Origin: Corynebacterium sp. HMSC27B11
GTDB lineage: Bacteria > Actinomycetota > Actinomycetes > Mycobacteriales > Mycobacteriaceae
Direction of reading: 5' to 3'
DNA: 53,568 nucleotides
Assembly: GCF_001815985.1 (NCBI RefSeq)
Contig: NZ_KV823561.1
Span: 110,182-163,749 of the forward strand
The position numbers and the translations under genes are program-made. This document shows positions 45,123-53,568 of the stretch, piece by piece (positions within the stretch are counted from its first letter, which is position 1; the number at the start of each line of letters is the position of its first letter). The notes beneath the pieces are model-generated. The model had not been told where the DNA came from and did no database searches. It worked only from the letters and a program-made list of their open reading frames with translations.

Positions 45123-45337
45123 GGTTTAGGTGACCTTTACCTTTCTCGTTGCGGTTCCCGTTCCCACCCTTTTCGCGTGCACCGCGACTCGCTGGCGACT
45201 AACGCACTTCCAAGCCCAATAGCTTGGGGCGCTCGCTACCAAGATGTGTCCGCGGCCGCTATGGGCAGGGGGCCTACAACAAAGTGGATGTTTTCTTACT
45301 AGCTCTTGTTGACTGTGTGAGCAGATCTGCGCACGTC

Positions 45338-45360
45338 AAGTGTGCTGTGGGCACACTTTT
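45338..45360 (+). terminator. Hairpin with T-run between phoX and rpsH
   Basis: AAGTGTGC and GCACACTT are perfect 8-bp arms with a 5-nt loop, followed by TT on the plus strand. No plus-strand gene precedes it, so orientation is uncertain; it may also stop minus-strand reading beyond phoX. Elsewhere in 45123-45581 are a small CCAAGC/GCTTGG hairpin (about 45211-45228) and AGGCCTTTCCGCT direct repeats (about 45555-45590) running into the phoX stop. Confidence 0.45.
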
Positions 45361-45581
45361 CCCGCAACAAGACTCAACAAGCTTAGCAACCTGCGTATTT
45401 ATTGCCAAGCCGAGGGCGGTGGGCCCGCTAGCTATCCACTCCAAGTTCGCGCGCTCTCCTTGGGCGACTGACCACGAAGCCGAGGCGCAGACCCATTCGC
45501 TGCACCGCGGCTTTATCCTGTGGCTCCCCCTCTAGGCCTCCCCCAAGGCCTTCCACAAGGCCTTTCCGCTAGGCCTTTCCG

Positions 45582-47645
45582 CTAGGCCTCAATACCGATC
45601 TTCTTACCGTCACGGCGCCAGACCACCGCCACGGCCGGGCGCGGCACCGAGTTGCCGCCCTCCGGCCAGTGGGAGGCGGGCTTTTCGAAGGTGGCGTCGT
45701 CGTCCTCGCCTGGGTGCTGGACGTTCACCATGACGCGCTCGTCCGTAACGATCGGGCCACAGGTCTCCGCAGCCACCGGAACGGTGAGGAAGCAGCGGGT
45801 CTCGCCACGGTTCTCGCCCTTCAGGCCGACCGCGTACAGGCCGTCGTTGCTGTCCAGGGCGTTGCCGTCGGTGGAGATCCACAGGTTGCCGTGGGAGTCG
45901 AAGGCCAGGTTATCCGGGCAGGAGATTGGGGAAACCTTGGACTTATCGAAGCCGCCGAAGTAAGTCTCGGCTTCCTCCGGGTCGCCACAGACCAGCAGCA
46001 GGTTCCAGGTGAACTTCTCCCCCGCGTGCTCATCGTCGATCTCCATGACCAGGCCGTTCTTGTTCTCCTTGATCGGAGCGTACTCCGTCGGGTCTTCCTG
46101 GTTCTTCTCGGCGTTCTCGCCGGTCGCACCGCGGTACTTGTTATTGGTCAGGGAGACGTAGAGCAGGCCGGTGTGCGGGTTGGCCTCGAAGTCCTCCGGG
46201 CGGTCCATCTTGGTCGCACCCACCTTGTCTGCAGCCATGCGGGTGTAGACGGCGACCTCCTCCGGGGTGAAGCCCTCGACGTGGGACTCCGCACCGTCCG
46301 CGGTGACGGTCAGCAGCTTCTTCCACTGGCCGGTGCCGTCGAACTTGCCATCCTCTGGCAGCTCGCCGTCGCCGGTGATCTCCTTGTCCGGGGAGTTGCC
46401 CTTCAGGGTGGCGACGTAGAGAGTGCCCTCGTCGAGGATGGTCATGTTGTGCTTCATGTCCCCCTCCCTGATCTTCTTGGAGGAGACGAACTTGTAGATG
46501 TACTCGAAGCGGGCGTCGTCGCCGGAGTAGCAGACGACGGTGCCGTCGTCGGTGACGTAGATGTTGCCGGCCTCGTGCTTGAAGCGGCCCATGGAGGTGT
46601 GCTTGACCGGGGTGGAGTACGGGTCGGTCGGGTCGACCTCGACCATCCAGCCGAAGCGGTGGAACTCGTTGGGCTCCTTTGAAAGGTCGAAGCGGTCGTG
46701 GAGGCGCTCCCACTTGCGCTCGGAGGCACCCTCTGGGGCATCGAAGCGCTTGATATCTTCCTTGGCCTTGCCCTCGACCTGGGCCTTGTCGGCGTTGGCC
46801 CAGTACTGTTCGAAGTTCTCCTCGCCGGAGAGGAAGGTGCCCCACGGGGTGATGCCGCCGGAGCAGTTGTTCAGAGTGCCGCGGACCTTCTTGCCGCTCG
46901 GGTCGGCCTTAGTCTTGACCAGATCGTGGCCGGCGGCCACGCCGCGCATCTCGAAGATGGTCTCGCCGGTGATGCGGCGGTTCAGCGGGCCGAACTCGCG
47001 CTTGAGCTCGCCGGTCTTGCCGACCTTGGAGACCTCGAGGATGGTGTGGCCGTGGTTGGCCAGGCCGATGTTGATCTGCTCATCGGTGGGGTTCTCCGCA
47101 TCGTAGCGCGGGAACATGTGTGGCTCGGTAGTGTACTCGTGGGAGCACACGTACAGCAGGCGATTCGGGTCCTTCGGGTGCTCCAGCAGGCCGGCGAAGT
47201 CGTTGTTGAAGCCGAACTGGCGCTCCGCGGCCTTGGCGGTCTGCTTGTACGGGTCAAACTTCGGGGCGTCCGGGAAGATCGGGTCGCCCCAGGCGATCAG
47301 GACGCCGGAGGCGTAGCCTGCCGGGACCACGAGTTCGTCCTTCTCGTTGGCAGCCACTGGCTCGAACTGCATGCCCTTCAGCGGGCCGGGAGCCTTGCCA
47401 CCTTCCGAGGAACCGGAGGACTGGGCGGTACTGCCGTCCGCGCAGGCCGCCAGTGCCGTTCCGCCGCCGATGGTCAGCGCTGCCAGACCGGCGCCGCGCA
47501 GCACGCTGCGGCGGGAGATGTCCCCGAAGTATGGGTTCGAGGAGGTGTTTGAGCACTCCCCGAAGCAGGCGTTACCGCACTTGTAGGTACAGGTGCGGGA
47601 CGAGCGACGAGATTGGAACAGCAGGTTCATGCCCTTGATTGCCAC
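45582..47645 (-). CDS. phoX: PhoX-family (DUF839) Tat-exported phosphatase
   Basis: PhoX enzymes are Ca/Fe-dependent extracytoplasmic alkaline phosphatases. The 687-aa product carries a Tat signal with [14 protein letters not shown] (Arg45-Arg46) and a lipobox LAAC (Cys68), so it is probably a membrane-bound lipoprotein. Before the RR motif lies C19-x3-C23-x3-C27-x3-C31. The body has [26 protein letters not shown]-like phrases and repeated beta-propeller strands typical of DUF839. The GTG at 47645 has AAGGAC 7 nt upstream. It sits between rplE and rpsH with the DoxX-like gene, interrupting the spc operon. Phosphate control is plausible, but I saw no PhoR box. Confidence 0.9.
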   Translation of the reverse strand: MAIKGMNLLFQSRRSSRTCTYKCGNACFGECSNTSSNPYFGDISRRSVLRGAGLAALTIGGGTALAACADGSTAQSSGSSEGGKAPGPLKGMQFEPVAANEKDELVVPAGYASGVLIAWGDPIFPDAPKFDPYKQTAKAAERQFGFNNDFAGLLEHPKDPNRLLYVCSHEYTTEPHMFPRYDAENPTDEQINIGLANHGHTILEVSKVGKTGELKREFGPLNRRITGETIFEMRGVAAGHDLVKTKADPSGKKVRGTLNNCSGGITPWGTFLSGEENFEQYWANADKAQVEGKAKEDIKRFDAPEGASERKWERLHDRFDLSKEPNEFHRFGWMVEVDPTDPYSTPVKHTSMGRFKHEAGNIYVTDDGTVVCYSGDDARFEYIYKFVSSKKIREGDMKHNMTILDEGTLYVATLKGNSPDKEITGDGELPEDGKFDGTGQWKKLLTVTADGAESHVEGFTPEEVAVYTRMAADKVGATKMDRPEDFEANPHTGLLYVSLTNNKYRGATGENAEKNQEDPTEYAPIKENKNGLVMEIDDEHAGEKFTWNLLLVCGDPEEAETYFGGFDKSKVSPISCPDNLAFDSHGNLWISTDGNALDSNDGLYAVGLKGENRGETRCFLTVPVAAETCGPIVTDERVMVNVQHPGEDDDATFEKPASHWPEGGNSVPRPAVAVVWRRDGKKIGIEA

Positions 47646-47815
47646 GTAATTGTCCTTCTTCTTGTGGGTCTTGCGAAGAACAAGATAGGCAAGCGAGGTG
47701 ACCTGCAAGGGAGGCCAGAGTGAATCCGGCATTAATTGTCTGTACCCCCTGGCGTGGCGCCTCCCCTACTCGTTTGCGCTCCCCCGGAGTGCGCCGCGCC
47801 AGAACCTGCGCGGGG

Positions 47816-48304
47816 TTAGTTGTCGGCCTTGAGCGCCCGCTTTGCTGCGCGCTTCTCGGCCTTCTTGATCTTCCGCTTCGTGGCGAACTTATTGGCACCG
47901 TCGGCGGCATCCATGGCGACGAGCCCGGCGCCGATCGCGACGAGGAAAACGTTGGAGGAAAGCTGCAGGCCCTCCTCGGTGGGGCGGATGCCGTCCTCGT
48001 GGGTCATGTTGGGGTTGCGGAAGTACATGGAGAGCAGCCCGGCGCCGAAGGTGGCCAGGGCCGCGCCGGCGAGCTTGTTGGAGACGAAGGGCGCGAGCAG
48101 GGCGCCGCCGACCGCGAGTTCTGCCCCGCCGAGGATATTGGCGAATTGATCGCTGGGCAGCTTCTTCAGGGCAGGCACGCCAGAGGCAGCGAACTGCTGG
48201 AGGCCGGCGGACTTGGCTGGCTCGGCACCGAACTTCTCGATGGCAGAGTTAACGATGTAGGCGCCCGGGACGGAACGCAGGATTGCGCTAGGCAGGAAAG
48301 ACAT
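47816..48304 (-). CDS. DoxX-like membrane protein
   Basis: The 162-aa protein has about four hydrophobic segments (ILGGAELAVGGALLAPFV, LAGAALATFGAGLLSMYF, VFLVAIGAGLVAMDAADG) and the GGAELAVGGALL signature of DoxX-like proteins, with a basic C-terminal tail (KRKIKKAEKRAAKRALKADN). AAAGGAG precedes the ATG at 48304. It lies 170 nt upstream of phoX on the same strand. Function unknown; some DoxX proteins affect redox homeostasis at the membrane. Confidence 0.8.
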   Translation of the reverse strand: MSFLPSAILRSVPGAYIVNSAIEKFGAEPAKSAGLQQFAASGVPALKKLPSDQFANILGGAELAVGGALLAPFVSNKLAGAALATFGAGLLSMYFRNPNMTHEDGIRPTEEGLQLSSNVFLVAIGAGLVAMDAADGANKFATKRKIKKAEKRAAKRALKADN

Positions 48305-48452
48305 TTTTGCTCCTTTGCTGTTCTTCGCACCTCCGGCACGGAAACGCCGGGATGCTAATAAATGCAGAATGGTCCCCAGCCTAGCGACGAAACCCCACCC
48401 CTGTCGATGACGTATCACCTTGTTCCGCGAATACCCCTCTCCCAGATGGCAA

Positions 48453-48482
48453 CAGCGCCCCACCGTGATCGGTGGGGCGCTG
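48453..48482 (-). terminator. Terminator after rplE
   Basis: CAGCGCCCCACC and GGTGGGGCGCTG are perfect 12-bp arms with a 6-nt loop, 26 nt past the rplE stop. It ends the rplN-rplX-rplE unit before the inserted DoxX/phoX pair. Confidence 0.85.
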
Positions 48483-48507
48483 CCAGAGTGCTACAGAAGA
48501 CTAGAAA

Positions 48508-49089
48508 CTAGTCAGCCTGCTGCATCTTGCCGTCCTTGTCCTTGAACGGGAAGCCGAGGCGGCGCAGCAGTGCGCGGCCCTCTTCGTCGTTCGTGGCAGT
48601 GGTGACGACGGTGATGTTCATACCGCGCGGACGGTCCATCTTGTCCACGTCGATCTCGTAGAACATGGTCTGCTCGGAGAGGCCGAAGGTGTAGTTGCCG
48701 TGGCCGTCGAACTGACGGTCGGAGAGGCCGCGGAAGTCACGAATACGCGGCAGGGCGATCGTGAGCAGGCGGTCCAGGAACTCCCACATGCGGTCGCCAC
48801 GCAGGGTGACGCGGGCGCCGATCGGCATGCCCTCGCGCAGCTTGAAGTTAGCGATTGCCTTCTTCGCGGTGCGGACCTGCGGCTTCTGGCCGGTGATTGC
48901 GGTCAGGTCAGCGATTGCGCCGTTGATCATCTTGGAGTCACGTGCAGCGTCGCCGACGCCCATGTTGACGACAACCTTGGTCACGCCAGGGATCTGCATG
49001 ACGTTGTCGAAGTTGAACTCGGCCTGCAGCTTTTCCCGGATTTCCTCACGGTACTGAGCCTTCAGACGAGGAGTGTAGTTGTCGCTCAT
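48508..49089 (-). CDS. rplE: 50S ribosomal protein L5
   Basis: The 5S-rRNA binding protein of 193 aa ([52 protein letters not shown]) is complete. It starts 2 nt after rplX. Standard actinobacterial length. Confidence 0.98.
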   Translation of the reverse strand: MSDNYTPRLKAQYREEIREKLQAEFNFDNVMQIPGVTKVVVNMGVGDAARDSKMINGAIADLTAITGQKPQVRTAKKAIANFKLREGMPIGARVTLRGDRMWEFLDRLLTIALPRIRDFRGLSDRQFDGHGNYTFGLSEQTMFYEIDVDKMDRPRGMNITVVTTATNDEEGRALLRRLGFPFKDKDGKMQQAD

Positions 49090-49091
49090 CC

Positions 49092-49403
49092 TTAGATGTC
49101 CTTCCCGTTGCGCTTGGATACGCGGATCTTCTTGCCGTCTTCGAAGCGGTAACCAATGCGGGTCGGGTTGCCGTCGGAGTCGATGACCATCACGTTGGAG
49201 ACGTGGATCGGTGCCTCCTGGGTCACGATGCCGCCGGACTCTGCGCCACGCTCAGGGGCGGAGTTGGCTACGTGCTTCTTGATGCGGTTGACGCCCTCGA
49301 CAAGAACCTTGTCGCGCTTCGGGTAGGCCTCGATGACCTTGCCCTTAGCACCCTTGTCCGGGCCGGAGATAACAATGACGGTATCGCCCTTGCGGATCTT
49401 CAT
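49092..49403 (-). CDS. rplX: 50S ribosomal protein L24
   Basis: The 103-aa protein has the KOW motif [20 protein letters not shown] and [20 protein letters not shown]. The ATG directly abuts the rplN stop (TAAATG), implying coupling. Confidence 0.98.
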   Translation of the reverse strand: MKIRKGDTVIVISGPDKGAKGKVIEAYPKRDKVLVEGVNRIKKHVANSAPERGAESGGIVTQEAPIHVSNVMVIDSDGNPTRIGYRFEDGKKIRVSKRNGKDI

Positions 49404-49775
49404 TTACAGCACCTCCGGAGCAAGCGAAACGATCTTCATGAACTTCTTCTCGCGAAGCTCACGAGCGACTGGGCCGAAGATACGGGTACCACGTGGGTCG
49501 TTATCGTTGGCCTTGATGATGACGGCTGCGTTCTCATCGAAAGAGATGTAGGAACCGTCTGGGCGGCGGGTTGGCTTCTTGGTGCGGACGATGACTGCAC
49601 GCACGATTTCGTTTTCCTTGACGGTGCCGCCTGGGGCTGCTTCCTTGACGGTTGCAACCACGACATCGCCAATGCCAGCGCTGCGCTTGACGGAGCCGCC
49701 GAGCACGCGGATGACCAGGATTTCCCGGGCACCCGAGTTGTCAGCTACTCGCACGCGCGATTCTTGCTGAAGCAC
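49404..49775 (-). CDS. rplN: 50S ribosomal protein L14
   Basis: The 123-aa protein ([40 protein letters not shown]) is a complete L14. It starts with GTG preceded by GGAG. It is first in its unit, with a promoter 120 nt upstream, so in this genome rplN-rplX-rplE forms a separate transcription unit. Confidence 0.98.
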   Translation of the reverse strand: MLQQESRVRVADNSGAREILVIRVLGGSVKRSAGIGDVVVATVKEAAPGGTVKENEIVRAVIVRTKKPTRRPDGSYISFDENAAVIIKANDNDPRGTRIFGPVARELREKKFMKIVSLAPEVL

Positions 49776-49893
49776 TTTAGAGTCTCCTAGAACCTAGTAG
49801 TTGGTGTGCGCGGGATTTCCGACCCTCACGCACGCGGTCCTTGCCTCGGTTGTGCGCGCACGACAAGGCGTGCCCGCGCGAGGCAACCTGCAC

Positions 49894-49922
49894 ATTATGG
49901 CACAGGCTGACTGGCCTCCCAA
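49894..49922 (-). promoter_or_regulatory. rplN promoter
   Basis: On the minus strand TTGGGA (49917-49922), 17 nt, CATAAT (49894-49899), with a leader of about 110 nt to the GTG start. Confidence 0.65.
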
Positions 49923-50079
49923 ATCTTGACTGTCGAGGTGCTATGGCTTCAGCCAAACCCCAGGGCGATGGATTGTGAATTTCCGCACATTGAGCGCGCT
50001 TTTCAGCCTGTTTTTCGCGCGCGGGCTGGGGCTTTACCGGCTAACTGCACGAAAAGCTGGAAAGAAATAAAAATAGTGG

Positions 50080-50107
50080 TTGTTTTTTATCATCTTTCGC
50101 TTATACT
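50080..50107 (+). promoter_or_regulatory. Promoter of the small exported protein
   Basis: TTGTTT (50080-50085), 16 nt, TATACT (50102-50107), within the most AT-rich stretch of the window (about 50055-50105). The 5' leader is about 145 nt and includes a CACCGG/CCGGTG hairpin at 50161-50176. The remaining part of 49776-50260 is the divergent rplN promoter region. Confidence 0.7.
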
Positions 50108-50260
50108 TTGCTGCGTACGCGCTGGACGTGGTCGAAAATTTTTCGCCAGGTTCGTGGCAGCACCGGGGAGCCGGTGATGCATGAGGATTCAGCGCCGGAT
50201 CGTTCTCACACTTCATTGACACAATCGGTCCTCGTAATCAGGGGCCGGGAAGGATTCTTC

Positions 50261-50656
50261 GTGAAGAAGACCATCATCGCACTCGCAGCTGCTTCCTCCG
50301 TCGCTCTGTCCCACGGCGTCGCCGTCGCTGAGGATTCCAAGGTCGGTACCGAAGTCACCGCTGAGGCTGGCCAGACCGCCGGCTCCTCCAACAAGGGCGG
50401 GAATGAGGCCAAGGGTTCCTCTGACCGCGACCTCGGTCGCGAGATCTTCGGCTGGCAGGACGGCACCCAGCAGGCTTACAAGAACGGTGTTCCGGTCTTC
50501 GACGCCAAGGGCAACCCGGTGCCTGAGGAGAAGACCACCTTCGGCAAGAAGTTCAAGGATATCGCTGGCGCCGTCGCCGCGGTCGTGGCTCTGCTCGGCT
50601 CCATCTCCGCTCTCGTCGCGAACATCGAGAAGATCGCCAAGCAGTTCACCAAGTAA
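50261..50656 (+). CDS. Small exported protein with C-terminal hydrophobic helix
   Basis: The 131-aa product starts VKKTIIALAAASSVALSHGVAVAED, a Sec signal peptide with likely cleavage after AVA. The mature part is short and hydrophilic (GSSDRDLGREIFGWQDGTQQ, a VPVFDAKGNPVPEEKTTFG hairpin) and ends in an amphipathic or hydrophobic helix (FKDIAGAVAAVVALLGSISA). GGAAGGA precedes the GTG. Strong promoter, AT-rich upstream DNA and a strong terminator suggest an abundant product. The helical tail recalls small corynebacterial porin-like peptides, but I cannot assign a family. Confidence 0.8.
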   Translation: MKKTIIALAAASSVALSHGVAVAEDSKVGTEVTAEAGQTAGSSNKGGNEAKGSSDRDLGREIFGWQDGTQQAYKNGVPVFDAKGNPVPEEKTTFGKKFKDIAGAVAAVVALLGSISALVANIEKIAKQFTK

Positions 50657-50696
50657 TCTGCCGCTCTGCCCGGCTCAACAGTCGGCCTGAGCCCCA

Positions 50697-50732
50697 GCGG
50701 GACCCGAGGATCACCCTCGGGCCCCGCTTTTT
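50697..50732 (+). terminator. Rho-independent terminator of the exported protein gene
   Basis: GCGGG...CCCGC arms with inner CCCGAGG/CCTCGGG-like pairing are followed by TTTTT, 41 nt past the stop. This is the best T-run terminator in the window. Confidence 0.92.
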
Positions 50733-50850
50733 GTTGCTTAACCCCCTTTTTGTCTTCTTTCCCACTGGGCTCCCATTCCCCTACATCTCCGCTTCCCTCC
50801 CCGCTTCGCCATGGCGCGCAGCTATCGCGGGGAGCAGACTTTCCAGCCCC

Positions 50851-52188
50851 CTAGAGCGCGGAGACCGAGCTCGGCTTGCGCAGCGTCTCCCTCCCGAAGC
50901 ACCACGCCACCACCGCGAGCCCCGCGACCACCCCACAGGCCAGGAAACCCGCGTGGAAGCCAGCCCACTGAATCAGCAGCCCCACCACGATCGGCCCCAG
51001 GATCGCACCGGTGTCCTGCGCCATCTGGAAGTTCGCAAGCACCCGGCCACCCGAACGCTCCGCACCGATCACATCCGCGAGCACCGCCTGCTGGGCCGGG
51101 TTGAACAGCCCGGCACCCGCTCCCGCGAGCACGCTGAGCAGCAACAGCGACCACACGCGGTCCGAAAAGCCCAGCGCCGCCGTGAACGCACCATTGGCCA
51201 ACAGCCCCACCAGGATCAGCGGCTTGCGTCCCACTCGGTCAGCCGCGCGCCCGCTGAACTGCTGCACCACGGCATTGCCCGCAGCAAAAGTCGCCATCGC
51301 CAGCCCCGCATAAGCCGCACCGGATTCGAAGATCGCCGCCGCCAGCAGCGGTAGCGTCGCCACGCGCACGCCGAAGCTCAGCCAGCCATTGGCGAAACCA
51401 CCAACCAGGGCGCTGCGGTATGCGGAATCCGCGAAGGCCTCGCGGAAACGCATCGGGGTGGTCGGCCGCCCGCCCTCGGTGGGCCGCACCCCGACCGAGG
51501 CGGGCATGCGCCACCACACCACCACAGCAGCCAAGAACACCCCAGCGCCGTAGATCGCGAAGGGCGCGCGCATCCCCAGCACCGTCAGCAGCGCACCCAG
51601 CACCGGCCCCAGCACATTACCCAGCAGAAAAGCCGTGGCGTACAGGCTGGAGCAGCGCCCGCGGATCTCCGGTGGGGAGAGCCGCACAATCAGCCCCATC
51701 GCGGAAACCGTGAACATCGTAGAACCAATGCCAGCGACCGCGCGCAGCAGCAGGATGTGCCAGTATTCCCCCACGAACGCGACCAGCCCGGTCGTGAGAG
51801 CCACGATGAGCAGGCCCGAAAGGTAGACGCGCCGCGATCCCAGGCGATCCACCAGCCGCCCTGAGACCGGAGCGAAGGCCAGGCGAGAGAAGGCGAAGAT
51901 ACTGACCACCGCACCAGCCGCGGCCACGCCCACGTTGAAGGACTGCGCGAACTGCGGCAGGATCGGCGCGATCAGCCCATAGCCCAACGCGATGATGAAC
52001 GCCGCGGCGACCAGCACCCAGATGGACTGCGGTACCGCTGGTTTCTCGGCCTTCGCCGAGCCCGGCTTTTCGCCAGCCCCCGCATCGGGCTTCATGCCGG
52101 TCGCCGAGTTCGACTCCCCTCCAGCTACCAGCGCAGGCTTTTCTTCGGGCCCCTCCCCCTGCGTTAACTCCTCACCATCACGTGCCAT
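50851..52188 (-). CDS. MFS transporter (first of pair, downstream)
   Basis: The 445-aa major facilitator has about 12 membrane helices starting at SIWVLVAAAFIIALGYGLIA and the loop motif GRLVDRLGSRRVYLSG between helices 2 and 3 (repeated as GRAADRVGRKPLIL in the second half). The first 52 residues are a hydrophilic, probably disordered tail. It resembles drug/proton antiporters of the DHA1 type; substrate unknown. It starts 44 nt after the neighbouring MFS gene on the same strand. Confidence 0.88.
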   Translation of the reverse strand: MARDGEELTQGEGPEEKPALVAGGESNSATGMKPDAGAGEKPGSAKAEKPAVPQSIWVLVAAAFIIALGYGLIAPILPQFAQSFNVGVAAAGAVVSIFAFSRLAFAPVSGRLVDRLGSRRVYLSGLLIVALTTGLVAFVGEYWHILLLRAVAGIGSTMFTVSAMGLIVRLSPPEIRGRCSSLYATAFLLGNVLGPVLGALLTVLGMRAPFAIYGAGVFLAAVVVWWRMPASVGVRPTEGGRPTTPMRFREAFADSAYRSALVGGFANGWLSFGVRVATLPLLAAAIFESGAAYAGLAMATFAAGNAVVQQFSGRAADRVGRKPLILVGLLANGAFTAALGFSDRVWSLLLLSVLAGAGAGLFNPAQQAVLADVIGAERSGGRVLANFQMAQDTGAILGPIVVGLLIQWAGFHAGFLACGVVAGLAVVAWCFGRETLRKPSSVSAL

Positions 52189-52232
52189 ATCAACTAACGC
52201 TAGCCCACCGCGTTGTGCAGCCAGGCGTCGGC

Positions 52233-53510
52233 TTAAGCCTCCGCGTAGCCCTGCCTGGCCTGCGGCCGCCGCCCGTGGACGAAGAAGTAGAACACTCCAG
52301 CCACCGCGACCAGCCCCGCGAGCAGCAGATACAACGCCGAGTACCCCGTCGCGCTGATCAGCGAGCCCAGGAAGATCGGCCCCAGAGCCACACCTACGTC
52401 AACAAGCAGCATGAGCGTAGAGATCCCGGTGCCCAGCCGGGAGGCGTCCACCAACCGCACCGCGATCGCCTGCGAAGCGGGCATCAGCGTCCCGTAACCC
52501 AGACCGCTCAGCACACCAGCAACGATGACCAGCGCGTCATTACCCGCCAGTGCCAACACAACCAGCGCCAGGATGAACATGGCCACGCCGAAGTACACCA
52601 CCGCGTTATCGCCGCGCTCGTCCTGAATACGGCCCAGGAAGAAGCGGGAGATGAACATCGCGGCGGCATAAGCCAGGAAGAACACCGAGGCGCCCGTCTG
52701 CGTGCCCCGATCTTCCGAGTAGCTCATCAGGAACGTGATCACGCCCGAGTAGCTCACGCCCACGATCAGCATGAACACACCGATCGGCACGACCCGACCG
52801 TCCGCGATGTCCGAGGCGTGGAAGCTCGGTCGTTCCCCGTCGCGGGCCTCTTCCGCTGCGGCGCGCTCCCCCGCCGTCATTCCGAGGAGGACGCCGAGAA
52901 CCAGGCTGACCACCGCAACCGCGATCGTCGTCGTGAACAATGCGCGGTAGCTGAACTGACCGACCAGGAACAGCCCGAATGCCGGGCCCAGCGCCGTGGA
53001 GAGCGTATTACCCAGCGCGAAGAAGCCGGTGCCCTCCGCACGGCGAGCCGGCGGGATCACCCGCTGGGCGGTGGTCATCACCGCCGTGGAGGCGATCGCG
53101 TAGCTCAGGCCGTGCAGCATGCGAACCAGGATCAGCACCCAGAAGGAGCCCTCCAGCAGGTAGCCGACGCTGCTGACCGCCACCACTGCCAGGGAGATCC
53201 ACAGCACCCGCCGCCTGCCGAAGGCGTCCACGAGGTATCCGGAGAACAAGCGCGCCACCGTGGCACCGACGACGAAGGAGCTGGAGGCGAAACCCGCCGC
53301 CGCATCCGAGGCGGCGAACTGTTTCACCGCGTAGAGGGCCATCGTCGTGACCAGGATGTAGAAGGCGAGGTACTGGGTGAAGTTAATGACCCACGCGAGG
53401 GCGAATGCGGGGGTGACCAGCTTGTCATCTGCTGGAGGCTGGAGTGTGGCTGTGGTGTTCTCCTTCAATTCCGGTATGGCCTCCTTCGGCGGTTGGGCAC
53501 TGTGATGCAT
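52233..53510 (-). CDS. MFS transporter (second of pair, upstream)
   Basis: The 425-aa major facilitator has about 12 helices from FALAWVINFTQYLAFYILVT, with GYLVDAFGRRRVLWIS as the conserved 2-3 loop and AQRVIPPARRAEGTGFFALG, typical of AraJ/YdhP-like efflux proteins. The ATG at 53510 lacks a Shine-Dalgarno, so the mRNA may be leaderless; a GTG one codon upstream is in frame. It forms a two-gene MFS operon with the following gene. Substrate unknown. Confidence 0.88.
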   Translation of the reverse strand: MHHSAQPPKEAIPELKENTTATLQPPADDKLVTPAFALAWVINFTQYLAFYILVTTMALYAVKQFAASDAAAGFASSSFVVGATVARLFSGYLVDAFGRRRVLWISLAVVAVSSVGYLLEGSFWVLILVRMLHGLSYAIASTAVMTTAQRVIPPARRAEGTGFFALGNTLSTALGPAFGLFLVGQFSYRALFTTTIAVAVVSLVLGVLLGMTAGERAAAEEARDGERPSFHASDIADGRVVPIGVFMLIVGVSYSGVITFLMSYSEDRGTQTGASVFFLAYAAAMFISRFFLGRIQDERGDNAVVYFGVAMFILALVVLALAGNDALVIVAGVLSGLGYGTLMPASQAIAVRLVDASRLGTGISTLMLLVDVGVALGPIFLGSLISATGYSALYLLLAGLVAVAGVFYFFVHGRRPQARQGYAEA

Positions 53511-53568
53511 CACTAAAAAAGACGGTTGTCCACGCTACGGGGTTAAGTAAAGAAAAGTGTGTCCGCAT

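Overview
The window is a high-GC actinobacterial chromosome segment, almost certainly Corynebacterium. Pointers to this are groES-groEL1 with a CIRCE element, a minimal ESX-4-type type VII secretion locus beside rplM-rpsI and truA, an spc ribosomal operon split between rplE and rpsH, many leaderless genes with a TAnnnT box 6-10 nt before the start codon, and frequent GTG/TTG starts. I cannot fix the species. I saw no rRNA, tRNA, CRISPR array or insertion sequence.

Layout. 1-2.6 kb: a palindrome, tandem repeats, then groEL-groES on the minus strand under a CIRCE-overlapped promoter. 2.8-8.3 kb, minus: a tsaB-rimI-tsaD triple fusion, tsaE, alr and nnrD (tRNA t6A synthesis, alanine racemase, NAD(P)HX repair). 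8.4-11.2 kb: glmS, diverging from a hydrolase-fold protein that lacks the nucleophile serine. 11.3-12.8 kb: an XRE regulator and ImmA/IrrE-like protease pair followed by the C-terminal remnant of a PIN-domain toxin. 12.9-14.6 kb: a leaderless AlkB-type dioxygenase and a SWIM zinc-finger protein, convergent around several hairpins. 14.6-16.5 kb: a tight three-gene operon of unknown helical proteins. 16.6-21.1 kb: glmM, a thiD-tenA fusion under a TPP riboswitch, rpsI and rplM.

21.5-34.3 kb is the ESX-4 region: two WXG100 genes, a methyltransferase, a 2H phosphoesterase, an Rv3446c-like protein, eccC, eccD, mycP, eccB and a membrane-anchored protein. 34.4-49.8 kb, minus: truA, rplQ, rpoA, rpsD, rpsK, rpsM, infA, map, adk, secY, rplO, rpmD, rpsE, rplR, rplF and rpsH, then an inserted phoX/DoxX-like pair, then rplE, rplX and rplN. 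49.8-53.6 kb: a small exported protein (plus) and two tandem MFS transporters (minus).

The most interesting signal is regulatory. The same ECF-type promoter (GGGAACC, 17 nt, GTCTAATA) lies upstream of the WXG100 pair and of the three-gene operon at 14.6-16.5 kb, and nowhere else that I noticed. The operon's largest product has a helical N-terminal half with six cysteines and a disordered acidic tail. I infer that the operon encodes co-regulated ESX-4 substrates or accessory factors. Other notable points are the tsaB-rimI-tsaD fusion, the 130-bp convergent coding overlap of mycP and eccB, a mycosin with no signal peptide, and a family of long intergenic palindromes.
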